DNA of 64,000 nucleotides from Blastococcus saxobsidens DD2 (lineage in GTDB: Bacteria; Actinomycetota; Actinomycetes; Mycobacteriales; Geodermatophilaceae): assembly GCF_000284015.1 (NCBI RefSeq), contig NC_016943.1, positions 2,459,541-2,523,540 on the forward strand, given 5' to 3'. The notes beneath the pieces were generated by a model. The model worked only from the letters and a program-made list of their open reading frames with translations, had not been told where the DNA came from and made no database searches. Position numbers and translations under genes: made by a program. Positions 7,604-15,887 of the stretch are shown here, piece after piece (the first letter of the stretch is position 1; each line of letters begins with the position of its first letter).

Positions 7604-8866
7604 TCAGTATCCGTCGACCGGCGTGAAGCCGCTCTCCCCGTCGTACTGGACCAGCTCGACCGTCGAAACGGCTCCCTCGCCCTCCTGCGTGGTGTCGACC
7701 GTGACACCGTCGAGGAGCAGCGGCGCCTCGAAGCCGCTGATCGAGTTCAGCGCGGTCATGAACGACTCGCGGGTCGGCTCCTCCATGTTCGCGAAGGCCT
7801 CCTCGAGCACCGCGCCCTCGGCGTAGCTCCACGCGCAGTGCGGGGTGTACGCGGGAGCGATGTCTGCGCCGTACTGCTCGAACGCCTCGTTGTACGCCTG
7901 CACGTCCTCGTCTTCCGCGAACGCCGGCGAGTTCGGGTTCTTCGCGAAGGTCGGCGTGTAGACCGCGGGGTAGGCGGCCGCGCCGCCGGGCTGCAGGATG
8001 ACTGCCGGCGTCGACGTGTTCGACGGCAGGAAGATGCGCGGCGTCCAGCCGAGCGACTGCGCCTTCCTGAGCACGCCGACCTGCAGCGGGGTGACCGAGA
8101 CGGCGCTGAGCAGTACGTCGGCGTTGCTCGCCGCCAGCTCGGTCACCTGGCTGTCGAGGGTGGTGTCGGTCGGCTCGTACGTGGCCGAGGCGACGACCTC
8201 CACCTGGCTGCCCTCGATGGCCTCCTCGAAGCCTCTCAGGTAGCTCTCGCCGAAGTCGTCGTTCTGGGCGAGCGTCGCGACCGTGACCGGCTGGTCGGCG
8301 TCCGCGAGCAGCTCGCCGAACGCGCGGCCCTCCGCGGCGTAGGTCGGCACGAAGCCCGTGGTCCAGGGGTGCGCCTCCGGGTCCTCCGAGAACATGGTGG
8401 CGCCGGTCATGAGCAGGACCTGAGGAACCTCCTGCTGCTCGGCGATCGGCATCACGGCCGCGTTGGTCGGCGTCCCCAGCGCTCCGACGTAGGCGAACAT
8501 GCCGTCGTCGACGAGCTGACGGAAGTTCGACACGGCCCTGGCGGGGTCGTAGGCGTCATCGAGGTAGGTGAACTCGACGGTACGGGTGTTGCCGTCACCG
8601 AACTCGAACCCGCCGGCGGCGTTCTTCGCCTCGATGTAGGCGGCCAGCCCGGCGACCGAGCAGGAACCGGGGCCGGCGGTGGGACCGCTGAGCGGGCTGC
8701 TGGTGCCGATGCTGACGGAGTCGTCGGTGATGCCGGGGCTCGCGGCGCCCTCTTCTCCGGCGCCGACCGGGGCCTCCTCACGGGTGCAGCCGGATACGAG
8801 CAGCGCGGCGACGCCGACGGTGGCGACCACGCCCTTCGCATGCGCCGCGGTTCGGTTCTTCGTCAT
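7604..8866 (-). CDS. ABC importer substrate-binding lipoprotein (LivJ/HAAT family)
   Basis: 420-residue periplasmic-binding-type lipoprotein. The signal peptide ends in the lipobox LVSGC with the lipidated Cys at 27. The mature part is a Peripla_BP_6 fold (VSIGTSSPLSGPTAG start, YLDDAYDPARAVSNFRQLV, VATLAQNDDFGESYLRGFEEA). ATG 8866 follows AAAGAGGT by six bases. It is the last gene of livG-livF-livH-livM-livJ order. HAAT-family importers carry branched-chain amino acids, but related ones import aromatic acids, so with aromatic genes on both sides the ligand is open. Confidence 0.88.
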   Translation of the reverse strand: MTKNRTAAHAKGVVATVGVAALLVSGCTREEAPVGAGEEGAASPGITDDSVSIGTSSPLSGPTAGPGSCSVAGLAAYIEAKNAAGGFEFGDGNTRTVEFTYLDDAYDPARAVSNFRQLVDDGMFAYVGALGTPTNAAVMPIAEQQEVPQVLLMTGATMFSEDPEAHPWTTGFVPTYAAEGRAFGELLADADQPVTVATLAQNDDFGESYLRGFEEAIEGSQVEVVASATYEPTDTTLDSQVTELAASNADVLLSAVSVTPLQVGVLRKAQSLGWTPRIFLPSNTSTPAVILQPGGAAAYPAVYTPTFAKNPNSPAFAEDEDVQAYNEAFEQYGADIAPAYTPHCAWSYAEGAVLEEAFANMEEPTRESFMTALNSISGFEAPLLLDGVTVDTTQEGEGAVSTVELVQYDGESGFTPVDGY

Positions 8867-8892
8867 CGGAGTACCTCTTTCGGTGGGCGGGT

Positions 8893-9954
8893 CTACCTGA
8901 CGGTGGGGGACTGCTTGGCGGGGGCGTCCGAGGGTGCGGACGCCGGCGGCGTCGCGATCTCGGGTGCCGGGGGATCGGTCGTCGGATGCCCGCGACGACG
9001 GGCGGAGGAGGCCAGCCGGGCGAGCCGGCGCGGCAGGGACACGAGGCCGGCGGGCAGGAGGAACAGCACCGCCAGCAGGATGACGCCGGAGATCAGCGCG
9101 GTGCGCGACGAGTTCACCTGACCGGCGAGCAGCGGCACGAGCACGTAGTAGAGCGATCCGAGCGCGGTGCCCACGATGCTCGCGGAGCCGCCGATCACCA
9201 TCGCGGCAACGAGGTTGATCGAGGTGAAGAAGCTGAGCGTTTCGGGCGAGGTGTACTGCACGACGCCGAGGTACATGAAGCCCGACACCCCGCCCAGCAG
9301 TGACGCGATCGTGAAGGCGAGCACCTTCGTGCGGTACGGCGAGACCCCCATGGAGAGCGCGACCGCCTCGTTCTCCTTGACGATGGCGAAGGACCGGCCG
9401 ACGCGCCCCCGGACCAGGTTGCGGGCGAGGGCGAACGCGACGACCGCGATGACGACGACGACGTAGTACCGCCACTGGTCGTTCGCCAGGCCGCTCCACC
9501 CCGGGGCCTCGAGCCACCTGACGGTCTGGCCCTGGGAGCCGCCGGTGAAATCCGAGAACCGCCGAGCGAGCGGAACTCCGATGATCGGCAGGGCAAGGGT
9601 GATCATCGCCAGTGCGAGTCCGCGCAGCCGCGCAGCCGCGAGGGCCACGAGCATTCCGACCGCGGCCGGGATGATCGCGCAGAGCAGCAGCGACAGTGCC
9701 ACGGGCCAGTCGTTCAGGACCCCGTATGCCGCGATGTAGGCCCCGAGGCCCAGGAAGGCGCTCTGCCCGAGCGACACCTGGCCGGTGTAACCCATCACGA
9801 TGTTGAGGCCCAGGATCGCCACGGCGAACACCGCGATCGTCGAGAGCTGGTAGTTGATGTAGGGGCTGGACACCAGCGGGGCCATGACGAGCACGATCGC
9901 GAGCACGACGAGGCCGGCGACGGCTCTGGAGCGAGAGGCAAGCAGCTTGTCCAT
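8893..9954 (-). CDS. Branched-chain amino-acid/HAAT-type ABC transporter permease (LivM family)
   Basis: 353-residue permease with about nine to ten membrane helices and the LivM signature LNIVMGYTGQVSLGQSAF (about residues 50-67). The last 45 residues form a hydrophilic tail rich in P, A and T. Its start overlaps the livH stop by one base (TGATG), so the two are translationally coupled. It would form the channel with LivH in the cytoplasmic membrane. Confidence 0.88.
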   Translation of the reverse strand: MDKLLASRSRAVAGLVVLAIVLVMAPLVSSPYINYQLSTIAVFAVAILGLNIVMGYTGQVSLGQSAFLGLGAYIAAYGVLNDWPVALSLLLCAIIPAAVGMLVALAAARLRGLALAMITLALPIIGVPLARRFSDFTGGSQGQTVRWLEAPGWSGLANDQWRYYVVVVIAVVAFALARNLVRGRVGRSFAIVKENEAVALSMGVSPYRTKVLAFTIASLLGGVSGFMYLGVVQYTSPETLSFFTSINLVAAMVIGGSASIVGTALGSLYYVLVPLLAGQVNSSRTALISGVILLAVLFLLPAGLVSLPRRLARLASSARRRGHPTTDPPAPEIATPPASAPSDAPAKQSPTVR

Positions 9955-10835
9955 CAGACGCGCACCGTGACTTTCCGTCCGAACAGTCCCTGTGGCCGCA
10001 CGATGAGGATCACGATGACGGCGATGAACGGCACCGCGATCTTCAGATCGTCACCGATGAAGTCGACATAGGCGCCGGCGAGACCCTCGGCGACGCCGAT
10101 GAAGGCGGCGGCGACCACTGCGCCGATCGGGGAGTCGAGGCCGCCGAGAATGGCCGCCGCGAGCGCGTAGACGAGCACGAAGTCGAGCATGCCGGGGCTG
10201 ATGAAGAGCTGGGGGGCGACGAGCACGCCGGCGATCGCGCCCAGCGCCGCGGCCAGGCCCCAGCCGATCATGAGCAACCGGCTGACGGGAAGACCCGACA
10301 GTGCGGACGACTGCGGGTTGTCGGCGACTGCCCGCATGGCCAGCCCGAGCTTGGTGGTACGGAACAGCAGTTGCAGCAGCACCATGATCACGATCAGCAC
10401 AGCGATCGTACCGATGGAACGCAGGCTCACGAAGGCCCCGAGCACGCCGATGGTCTCGTTGGGGAACAACGAGGGGAACGGGTGCGGCTCGTAGCCGAAG
10501 AAGAGCGCCGACACGCCCGACAGCAGCACGAGCAGGGCGATGGTTGCGACGACCGCGGTGTCGGGGTCGCCGCCTTCGAAGTGCCGCATCACCCCCCGCT
10601 CGATCAGGGCGCCGAGGACGAAGCCGAACACGACCGCCGCGAGCAGCGCGAGCAGGACGGGCACCCCGGCACGCGTCAGTGCGTACGCCAGGAAGGTGGC
10701 GAAGACGGCCATGGCGCCCTGCGCGAAGTTGATCAGGCCGGTGGCCTGGTGGACCAGGACGATCGCGAGCGCGAGAGCGGCGTAGATCGCTCCGTTGGAC
10801 AGTCCGTCCACCACGACTTGGATGAAGTACGACAC
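9954..10835 (-). CDS. Branched-chain amino-acid/HAAT-type ABC transporter permease (LivH family)
   Basis: 293-residue permease of eight or so helices with typical LivH segments (GLSNGAIYAALALAIVLV, GLINFAQGAMAVF, LGGLDSPIGAVVAA). It starts at a GTG immediately after the livF stop, with no intergenic base, and ends in the TGATG junction with livM. Confidence 0.88.
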   Translation of the reverse strand: MSYFIQVVVDGLSNGAIYAALALAIVLVHQATGLINFAQGAMAVFATFLAYALTRAGVPVLLALLAAVVFGFVLGALIERGVMRHFEGGDPDTAVVATIALLVLLSGVSALFFGYEPHPFPSLFPNETIGVLGAFVSLRSIGTIAVLIVIMVLLQLLFRTTKLGLAMRAVADNPQSSALSGLPVSRLLMIGWGLAAALGAIAGVLVAPQLFISPGMLDFVLVYALAAAILGGLDSPIGAVVAAAFIGVAEGLAGAYVDFIGDDLKIAVPFIAVIVILIVRPQGLFGRKVTVRV

Positions 10836-11546
10836 CTAACCCCCCAGGTACGCGCGGCGAACTGCGTCCATGCCCATGAGCTCGTCCCTGCTGCCGCTCA
10901 GTGCGACACGACCCGTCTCCAGCACGGTGGCGTCGTCCACCACCGAGAACGCGAGATTCGCGTTCTGCTCGACGACGATCATCGACACCTGCGCCTCGCG
11001 GCGGAGTCGCACGACCGCGTCGTACACCCGCCGGGCGGTGCTCGGCGCGAGCCCGAGGGACGCCTCGTCGAGGAGGATCACCCGCGGCTTCGCCATGAAT
11101 GCCCGCGCGACCGCCAGCATCTGCTGCTCACCGCCGGACAGGGCCGCGGCGTTCGACTTCACCCGGTCCTGCAGGTTGGGGAACAGGTCGAGGCAGTAGT
11201 CGATGTCCGTCGCGATCTGCTTGCGGTCACGGCGCTGGTAGGCGCCCACGAGCAAGTTGTCCCGCACGCTGAGCTGGCCGATGGTGCCCCGGCCCTCCGG
11301 CACGTGAGCGATGCCGAGGTGCGCCGTCCGATCGGGACCGAGCCCGGTGATGTCGCGCCCCTCGAACAGGATCCGGCCGGTGGTGCTCACCGTTCCGCTG
11401 ATCGCTCGCAACGTGGTCGTCTTGCCGGCACCGTTCGCGCCGAGCAGTCCCGTCGCACCGTTCTCCGGGAGGGACAGCGAGATGCCGTGCAGCACCTGCG
11501 CGTGGCCGTAGGAAGCGGTGACGTCCTCGAGCTCAAGCAGACTCAT
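10836..11546 (-). CDS. HAAT-type ABC transporter ATP-binding protein (LivF family)
   Basis: 236-residue ATPase with Walker A GANGAGKT, Q-loop, signature LSGGEQQMLAVARA, Walker B VILLDEASLGLAP and the switch-region segment MIVVEQNAN. ATG 11546 lies inside the end of livG (14-base overlap) with GAGAGG upstream. It pairs with LivG to energise transport. Confidence 0.9.
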   Translation of the reverse strand: MSLLELEDVTASYGHAQVLHGISLSLPENGATGLLGANGAGKTTTLRAISGTVSTTGRILFEGRDITGLGPDRTAHLGIAHVPEGRGTIGQLSVRDNLLVGAYQRRDRKQIATDIDYCLDLFPNLQDRVKSNAAALSGGEQQMLAVARAFMAKPRVILLDEASLGLAPSTARRVYDAVVRLRREAQVSMIVVEQNANLAFSVVDDATVLETGRVALSGSRDELMGMDAVRRAYLGG

Positions 11547-12345
11547 CAGCCCCGGCCTCTCTGCCCAGGTAGGCCTCGACCACCCGGCTGTCCGACTGCG
11601 CCTCTGCCGCGGTGCCCTCCATGAGCTTGGCGCCGTGGTCCAGGACGACCACGCGATCGGTCAGCGCCGAGATCAGCCCCATGTGGTGCTCGACGACCAC
11701 GACCGTGAGCTCGAACTCCCGGCGCATCTCACGGACGGTCCCGATGAGCTGCTCGACCTCGCTGTGCGAGAGCCCGGCGGCGGGCTCGTCCAGCAGCAGC
11801 AGACGCGGGCGCGAGAGCAGCGCGCGGCACAGCTCGACGCCCTTGTGCAGTCCGTGCGAGAGCTCGTCGGCGGGCATCGCAGCCGCCCAGCCGAGACCCG
11901 TGCGCTCGAGCAGGTCGAGAGCCGTCGCGCGCGCCTCACGTTCACGTTTCCGGGTCGGCGGCAGGCGCAGCGACCACGCGACGGGACCGCCCGGCATCCA
12001 CGAGTGCGCCCCGAGCATCACGTTCTCGAGCACGGACGCGTCGAGCCGGAGCGCCGGGTGCTGGAACGTCCGCGCGAGCCCGAACTTCGCCATGCGCCAG
12101 GCGGGAGCGCGGACGGTCTCGGTCCCATCGACCAGGATCGAGCCGGCGCTCGGCTGGTAGTGCCCGCTGATGCAGTTGAACAGCGAGGTCTTGCCCGCGC
12201 CGTTCGGTCCGACGAGACCGAAGATGCTGCCGCGGGGCACATCGAACGAGACGGCGTCGAGCACGGAGATGCCGCCGAAGTGGAGCGACACATCTCGCAC
12301 GCTGAGGGCTGGGTCCGGCGCATCGGTTCCTGTAATCGGGCCCAT
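11533..12345 (-). CDS. HAAT-type ABC transporter ATP-binding protein (LivG family)
   Basis: 270-residue ATPase, first gene of the operon. Walker A is GPNGAGKTSL, Walker B LLLLDEPAAGL, and the LivG-type C-terminal region ends EAYLG. The ABC signature reads LSHGLHKGVE instead of the usual LSYGQQR/LSGGQ pattern: the LS and G positions are kept but a His and Leu-His replace the small/Gln residues. ATG 12345 follows GAGAGGCAGG. Control is probably from the promoter and inverted repeats at 12365-12449. Confidence 0.88.
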   Translation of the reverse strand: MGPITGTDAPDPALSVRDVSLHFGGISVLDAVSFDVPRGSIFGLVGPNGAGKTSLFNCISGHYQPSAGSILVDGTETVRAPAWRMAKFGLARTFQHPALRLDASVLENVMLGAHSWMPGGPVAWSLRLPPTRKREREARATALDLLERTGLGWAAAMPADELSHGLHKGVELCRALLSRPRLLLLDEPAAGLSHSEVEQLIGTVREMRREFELTVVVVEHHMGLISALTDRVVVLDHGAKLMEGTAAEAQSDSRVVEAYLGREAGADESA

Positions 12346-12364
12346 CCTGCCTCTCAGCCGTCGT

Positions 12365-12396
12365 CGACCACAGGGTGAAGGGGGTCACTGTGGTCG
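12365..12396 (-). promoter_or_regulatory. Inverted repeat in the leader of the ABC importer operon (operator or mRNA hairpin)
   Basis: CGACCACAG at 12365-12373 and its exact complement CTGTGGTCG at 12388-12396, a perfect 9-bp repeat with a 14-base spacer. It lies just downstream of the predicted transcription start and 20 bases ahead of the livG start codon, a position suited to repression or to a leader stem-loop. Confidence 0.55.
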
Positions 12397-12400
12397 CGCG

Positions 12401-12428
12401 ATGCTACGTCGCGTGGTTGATGGTGCAA
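12401..12428 (-). promoter_or_regulatory. Predicted sigma70-type promoter of the ABC importer operon
   Basis: On the minus strand TTGCAC (12428-12423), 16 bases, TAGCAT (12406-12401). It is the best match to a housekeeping promoter upstream of livG. Confidence 0.45.
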
Positions 12429-12436
12429 CAGGTTCG

Positions 12437-12449
12437 TTGACAATCTTGT
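12437..12449. promoter_or_regulatory. Possible GntR-type half-palindrome upstream of the importer promoter
   Basis: TTGACAATCTTGT includes the palindrome ACAA-TC-TTGT and the half-site TTGACAAT that is also present in the operator at 31553-31564. It would sit just upstream of the liv -35 box, suggesting possible shared control by the window's GntR protein. Confidence 0.35.
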
Positions 12450-12767
12450 TGGCGCGTTGTGCTCGGGCCATGATGCGGCACGAGCGGTCGGGACGTCGAT
12501 CACTTCGCCGTCCGCCCGCACGACCGTTCCCAGACCGTGACCTGCTGGTGGACCGGCCCCACCCTCGTCGCTGTCGGGCTGGAGTCACCGTTCGGCCCGC
12601 AGCCCACGGGAGGCGGGAGCCTCGCCCTCGGCCGGCGGGCTCCGCTCGTACCGCTCCGGCGGTTCCGGCCGGCGTGGAACCAGGCTGTCGGTACCGGACC
12701 AGCGCAGGGCCTACGGTGACCTGGACACCCTGCGGGCCGCGCCCTCGAGGACGGGAGGACTCACGTC

Positions 12768-13871
12768 ATGTCGCCTCATCCGGGGGCAACGGACGCCGAG
12801 CACGACATCGCGTTCGGCCTCTTCGACTGGATCGACGCAGCGCCCGGGAAGTCTCCGGGTGACGTGTACGAGGACCGTCTGCGCCTGCTGTCCGAAGCCG
12901 ACCGTGGCGGTTTCACGACCTACCACCTCGCCGAGCACCACGGCACCCCCTTGGGCCTGGCACCCTCTCCGGCGCTGTTCCTGGCCGCGGCCGCACAGGC
13001 CACCGAACGGATCCGGCTCGCGCCGACGACGTTCATCGTGCCGCTGTACGACCCGCTCCGGCTGGTGCAGGAGATCGGGATGCTCGACCAGCTCAGCGGC
13101 GGGCGGCTGGAGATCGGGGTGGGTAAGGGTTCCTCCCCGCACGAGGCCGCGATGTACGGGCTGACGCCGCCGCAGACTGCGGACCGTTTCGAGGAGCTGA
13201 TGCCGGCGATCCTCGAGGCGCTGGAGGCCGGGGTCTTCCGGCGCCCGGGTCCGGACGGCGGCGGGGAGCCCGTTCCGCTGCACGTTCCGGTGCGCCAGCG
13301 GCCGCACCCACCGCTGTGGTATCCGACGTCCAACCCCGACTCGATCCCGCGGCTGGGACAGCAGGGCTACAACGTGATCTTCGGTTTCGGGTTCTTCTCC
13401 CCGCCGCTGGCCGTCGTCCAGCAGCAGAGCAGGCTCTTCTTCGAACGCTTCCGGGAAGCCAGCGAGAGTGGCGAGGTCCGGTACGGCCTGCCGGGGGTGA
13501 CGCCGCGGTTCGGGCTGATGCGGCACGTGCTCGTCGCGCCGACCGACGACGAGGCGCTGGCCCTGCTCCGGCCCGCCTTCGCCGACCACCACAGCAGCTT
13601 CACGCACCTCTGGCGGCGGCACGGCGACGAGCGGCGCGGCGGGCCGGTGGACGTCGACCAGCTCCTCGCCGAGGGCAAGCTCTACGTCGGCTCGCCCGAG
13701 ACGGTCGCCCGGCAGGTGGCTGAGGCGGTCACGGTCGGCGAGGTGAACTACGTCGCAGGCTCCTTCGCCTGGGGGTCGCTGGAGCCGGAGACGTCGCTGC
13801 GCTCGCTGCGGCTGTTCCGCGACGAGGTGATCCCGGCGGTCCGCGGGGTCGCAGTGGCTGCCGGGAGCTGA
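12768..13871 (+). CDS. LLM-class flavin-dependent oxidoreductase (bacterial luciferase-like)
   Basis: 367-residue TIM-barrel monooxygenase of the luciferase family. It shows the N-terminal IAFGLFDWID strand, YHLAEHHGT (conserved His region, about residues 47-55), RIRLAPTTFIVPLYDPLRL, and LEIGVGKGSSPHEAAMYGL. Such enzymes use FMNH2 or F420 and oxygen to attack small organic substrates. ATG 12768 has GGGAGGA ten bases upstream. An esterase gene follows one base after its stop, so the two are probably cotranscribed. The substrate is not evident. Confidence 0.85.
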   Translation: MSPHPGATDAEHDIAFGLFDWIDAAPGKSPGDVYEDRLRLLSEADRGGFTTYHLAEHHGTPLGLAPSPALFLAAAAQATERIRLAPTTFIVPLYDPLRLVQEIGMLDQLSGGRLEIGVGKGSSPHEAAMYGLTPPQTADRFEELMPAILEALEAGVFRRPGPDGGGEPVPLHVPVRQRPHPPLWYPTSNPDSIPRLGQQGYNVIFGFGFFSPPLAVVQQQSRLFFERFREASESGEVRYGLPGVTPRFGLMRHVLVAPTDDEALALLRPAFADHHSSFTHLWRRHGDERRGGPVDVDQLLAEGKLYVGSPETVARQVAEAVTVGEVNYVAGSFAWGSLEPETSLRSLRLFRDEVIPAVRGVAVAAGS

Positions 13872-13872
13872 C

Positions 13873-14784
13873 GTGACGGCCGGACGCGGGGTCGGAGCGG
13901 CGGTCGGCGGCGCTGCTGCGGGCGTGACGGTGCAGCCGGACCTGGTGTACGGCTCCGAGCAGGGGGTGGAGCTGCACCTGGACCTGTACCTGCCGGAGAC
14001 CCGGCCGGCACCGCTGTGCCTGTGGTTGCACGGCGGCGGCTGGGCGCGCGGATCACGAACCGCCCGGGCTGCCGAACGACTGGTGCCTGTGGCCGCGAGC
14101 GGGGTGGCGGTCGCGGCCGTGCAGTACCGGCTCAGCGGTGAGGCGGCGTTCCCGGCACCGCTCGACGACGTACGGTCGGCGGTCCGCTGGCTGCGCCGGA
14201 ACGCGGCGGGCCTGGGCCTGGGCCTGGACGCCGAGCGCATCGGCGTGTGGGGCGCCTCGGCGGGTGGTCACCTGGCCGCTCTGCTGGCGCTGTGCCCGGA
14301 CGCGTGCGATGGCGACCTCGGCGACAGCTCGGTCCAGGCCGCCGTGTGCTGGTTCCCGATCACGGACCTCACCCTGCGTGACACCGACGTGCCGGAGGGG
14401 CCACCGCCACCGTTCCTGACCGGTCCGCCACCGAGCCCCTCCTCGGAGGCGCGCCTGCTCGGTGCGGAGTCCGTCCAGCAGGTGGCGGTCGCAGCCCGGG
14501 CGGCCAGTCCGGTCAGCCACGTGCGCCCCGGCGCCCCGCCCTTTCTGCTCATGCACGGAGACCGGGACGGCTTCGTTCCATCGGAGCACAGCCGCACCCT
14601 CCACCGGGCACTGCGGGCCCGGGGCGTGGATGCGTCGCTGCTGCTGCTGGCCGGGGCGAACCACGAGGACCCGGCTTTCGACGCGCCGTCGAGCCTGGCG
14701 GCGGTGGCCGCCTTCGTGCGCAGCGTCCTCCTCTCGGGGCCGGACTCCTCGGAAGGCGGGGCGGAGGCCGCGGGCGTCAGCTGA
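13873..14784 (+). CDS. Alpha/beta-hydrolase (HSL/carboxylesterase type)
   Basis: 303-residue hydrolase with the oxyanion motif LHGGGWARGS (about residues 55-64), the nucleophile elbow GASAGGHLAA, and a C-terminal Asp/His pair in MHGDRDGFVP and GANHEDPAF. This is the HGGG-type esterase family. GTG 13873 lies one base after the luciferase-like stop codon, so both are one unit: an oxygenase plus an ester hydrolase could act in series, for example on a Baeyer-Villiger product. That pairing is inference. Confidence 0.82.
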   Translation: MTAGRGVGAAVGGAAAGVTVQPDLVYGSEQGVELHLDLYLPETRPAPLCLWLHGGGWARGSRTARAAERLVPVAASGVAVAAVQYRLSGEAAFPAPLDDVRSAVRWLRRNAAGLGLGLDAERIGVWGASAGGHLAALLALCPDACDGDLGDSSVQAAVCWFPITDLTLRDTDVPEGPPPPFLTGPPPSPSSEARLLGAESVQQVAVAARAASPVSHVRPGAPPFLLMHGDRDGFVPSEHSRTLHRALRARGVDASLLLLAGANHEDPAFDAPSSLAAVAAFVRSVLLSGPDSSEGGAEAAGVS

Positions 14785-14884
14785 CGGTCGTACGCCGTCC
14801 ACGATCACCGGCTGCTCCGGGATCGACCCGCTGCCGTGGGAGCACAGGTGCAACTCCGGCGTCGGGTCGCCGTGCGGCAGGGGC

Positions 14885-15064
14885 CTACTCGACCGGCTCC
14901 ACGGTCGGGTCGACGGGAGCCTGGGTGTCGTCCACGTCGGTGATCTCCTGATCCGCCGCGTCGTCCCCGCAGCCGGCGGCGCTCAGTACCAGGGCCGAGG
15001 CCACGCTCACTGCGGCGACCACGCGGCGCCACGTACGGATCCGGGTTCCTGAGTGGGTGCGCAT
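14885..15064 (-). CDS. Small predicted lipoprotein with acidic tail
   Basis: 59-residue protein. A basic N-terminus (RIRTWRR) and hydrophobic segment end in the lipobox LSAAGC with Cys32, followed by a short acidic tail (GDDAADQEITDVDDTQ). ATG 15064 follows AGGAGAA by about six bases, a strong site. A second, similar short acidic lipoprotein lies at 63570. Probably anchored on the outer face of the membrane; function unknown. Confidence 0.7.
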   Translation of the reverse strand: MRTHSGTRIRTWRRVVAAVSVASALVLSAAGCGDDAADQEITDVDDTQAPVDPTVEPVE

Positions 15065-15238
15065 CGGTTCTCCTCGGCCAGACCGCCCCGGTGGCCCCGT
15101 CGGGATCACAGCGGCCCGGCGGTCGCGGGCGGAACCCCTCCCGTACCCGGTCGCCGGCGCCTCCGAACCGACAACGGGAGGGGCGCGGGGAGTTCCGCCG
15201 GGCCGCCGTCGAGGACTCGGCCCTGCCGCGCTGCTCTC

Positions 15239-15244
15239 TATGCT
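15239..15244 (+). promoter_or_regulatory. -10 box of a leaderless promoter for the 5-FTHF cyclo-ligase gene
   Basis: TATGCT, six bases, ATG 15251; no ribosome-binding site. Confidence 0.55.
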
Positions 15245-15250
15245 GCCGGG

Positions 15251-15847
15251 ATGGTCGAACCGGCTGCCCCGGTCCTGGCGAAGGTCGTGCTGCGCGAGAA
15301 CCTCCTCGCCCGGCGGCGGGCCCGCCCGGTCGCCGAACGCACCGCGGCCGCCGACGCGGTCGCCGCGGCGCTGGTCACCGGGCTCGCCGGCGTCCGCACG
15401 CTGGCCGCCTTCGTCCCGGACCCCACCGAACCGGGGAGCGGCCGGCTGCCGGACGCCTACGCCGAGCTCGGGGCCCGCATCCTGCTGCCGGTCGTGCCGG
15501 ACCGGGGCCGGGTGATGGACTGGGGCCGCTACACCGGCGACCTGGAGCCCGGCCGCTACGGCCTGTCCCACCCCACCGGTCCGCGGCTCGGTCCGACCGC
15601 GATCGGGGAGGCCGACGCCGTCGTCGTGCCGGCGCTGGCGGTGGACCGCGCCGGGATCCGGCTGGGCCGGGGAGGTGGCTACTACGACCGGGCGCTGGTG
15701 CACGCGCGGCCGGACGTCGTGCTGGTCACGGTCGTCTTCGACGACGAACGGGTGGACGAGCTGCCGCGCGAGGTGCACGACCGCCCGGTGACGGCGGTGG
15801 TGACGCCGTCCGGCGGCTGGGCGGACCTCGCGCCGCGCGGCGGCTGA
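15251..15847 (+). CDS. 5-formyltetrahydrofolate cyclo-ligase
   Basis: 198-residue enzyme converting 5-formyl-THF and ATP to 5,10-methenyl-THF. It shows the N-terminal basic segment (LARRRARP), GARILLPVV, and the nucleotide/substrate loop LGRGGGYYDRAL near residue 140. Its length is typical. The leaderless promoter sets the start. It converges on the ALDH gene of a folate operon, with a shared terminator between. It would recover the dead-end 5-formyl-THF formed when C1-folate flux is high. Confidence 0.9.
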   Translation: MVEPAAPVLAKVVLRENLLARRRARPVAERTAAADAVAAALVTGLAGVRTLAAFVPDPTEPGSGRLPDAYAELGARILLPVVPDRGRVMDWGRYTGDLEPGRYGLSHPTGPRLGPTAIGEADAVVVPALAVDRAGIRLGRGGGYYDRALVHARPDVVLVTVVFDDERVDELPREVHDRPVTAVVTPSGGWADLAPRGG

Positions 15848-15848
15848 C

Positions 15849-15876
15849 GGCCGGCGGGGGAGTGCCCCCGCCGGCC
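15849..15876. terminator. Bidirectional terminator between convergent genes
   Basis: Perfect 12-bp inverted repeat GGCCGGCGGGGG/CCCCCGCCGGCC around the loop AGTG, between the ends of the cyclo-ligase gene (+) and the ALDH gene (-). Confidence 0.75.
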
Positions 15877-15887
15877 GCCTGCGTGCG

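Larger units (their letters stand above)
12346..12767. other. Intergenic region between divergent liv operon and luciferase-like gene
   Basis: About 420 bp without a credible gene. The left half holds the liv promoter and inverted repeats listed separately. The right half is plain GC-rich sequence with a TACGGT -10-like box at 12712-12717 that may serve the luciferase-like gene, whose mRNA would then have a leader of about 45 bases. Confidence 0.5.

Noticed and set aside
7604-9517. Long N-terminal extension of the substrate-binding protein
   Set aside because: The extension is a shadow of livM. The true protein begins at 8866 with a signal peptide and lipobox and a good ribosome-binding site.
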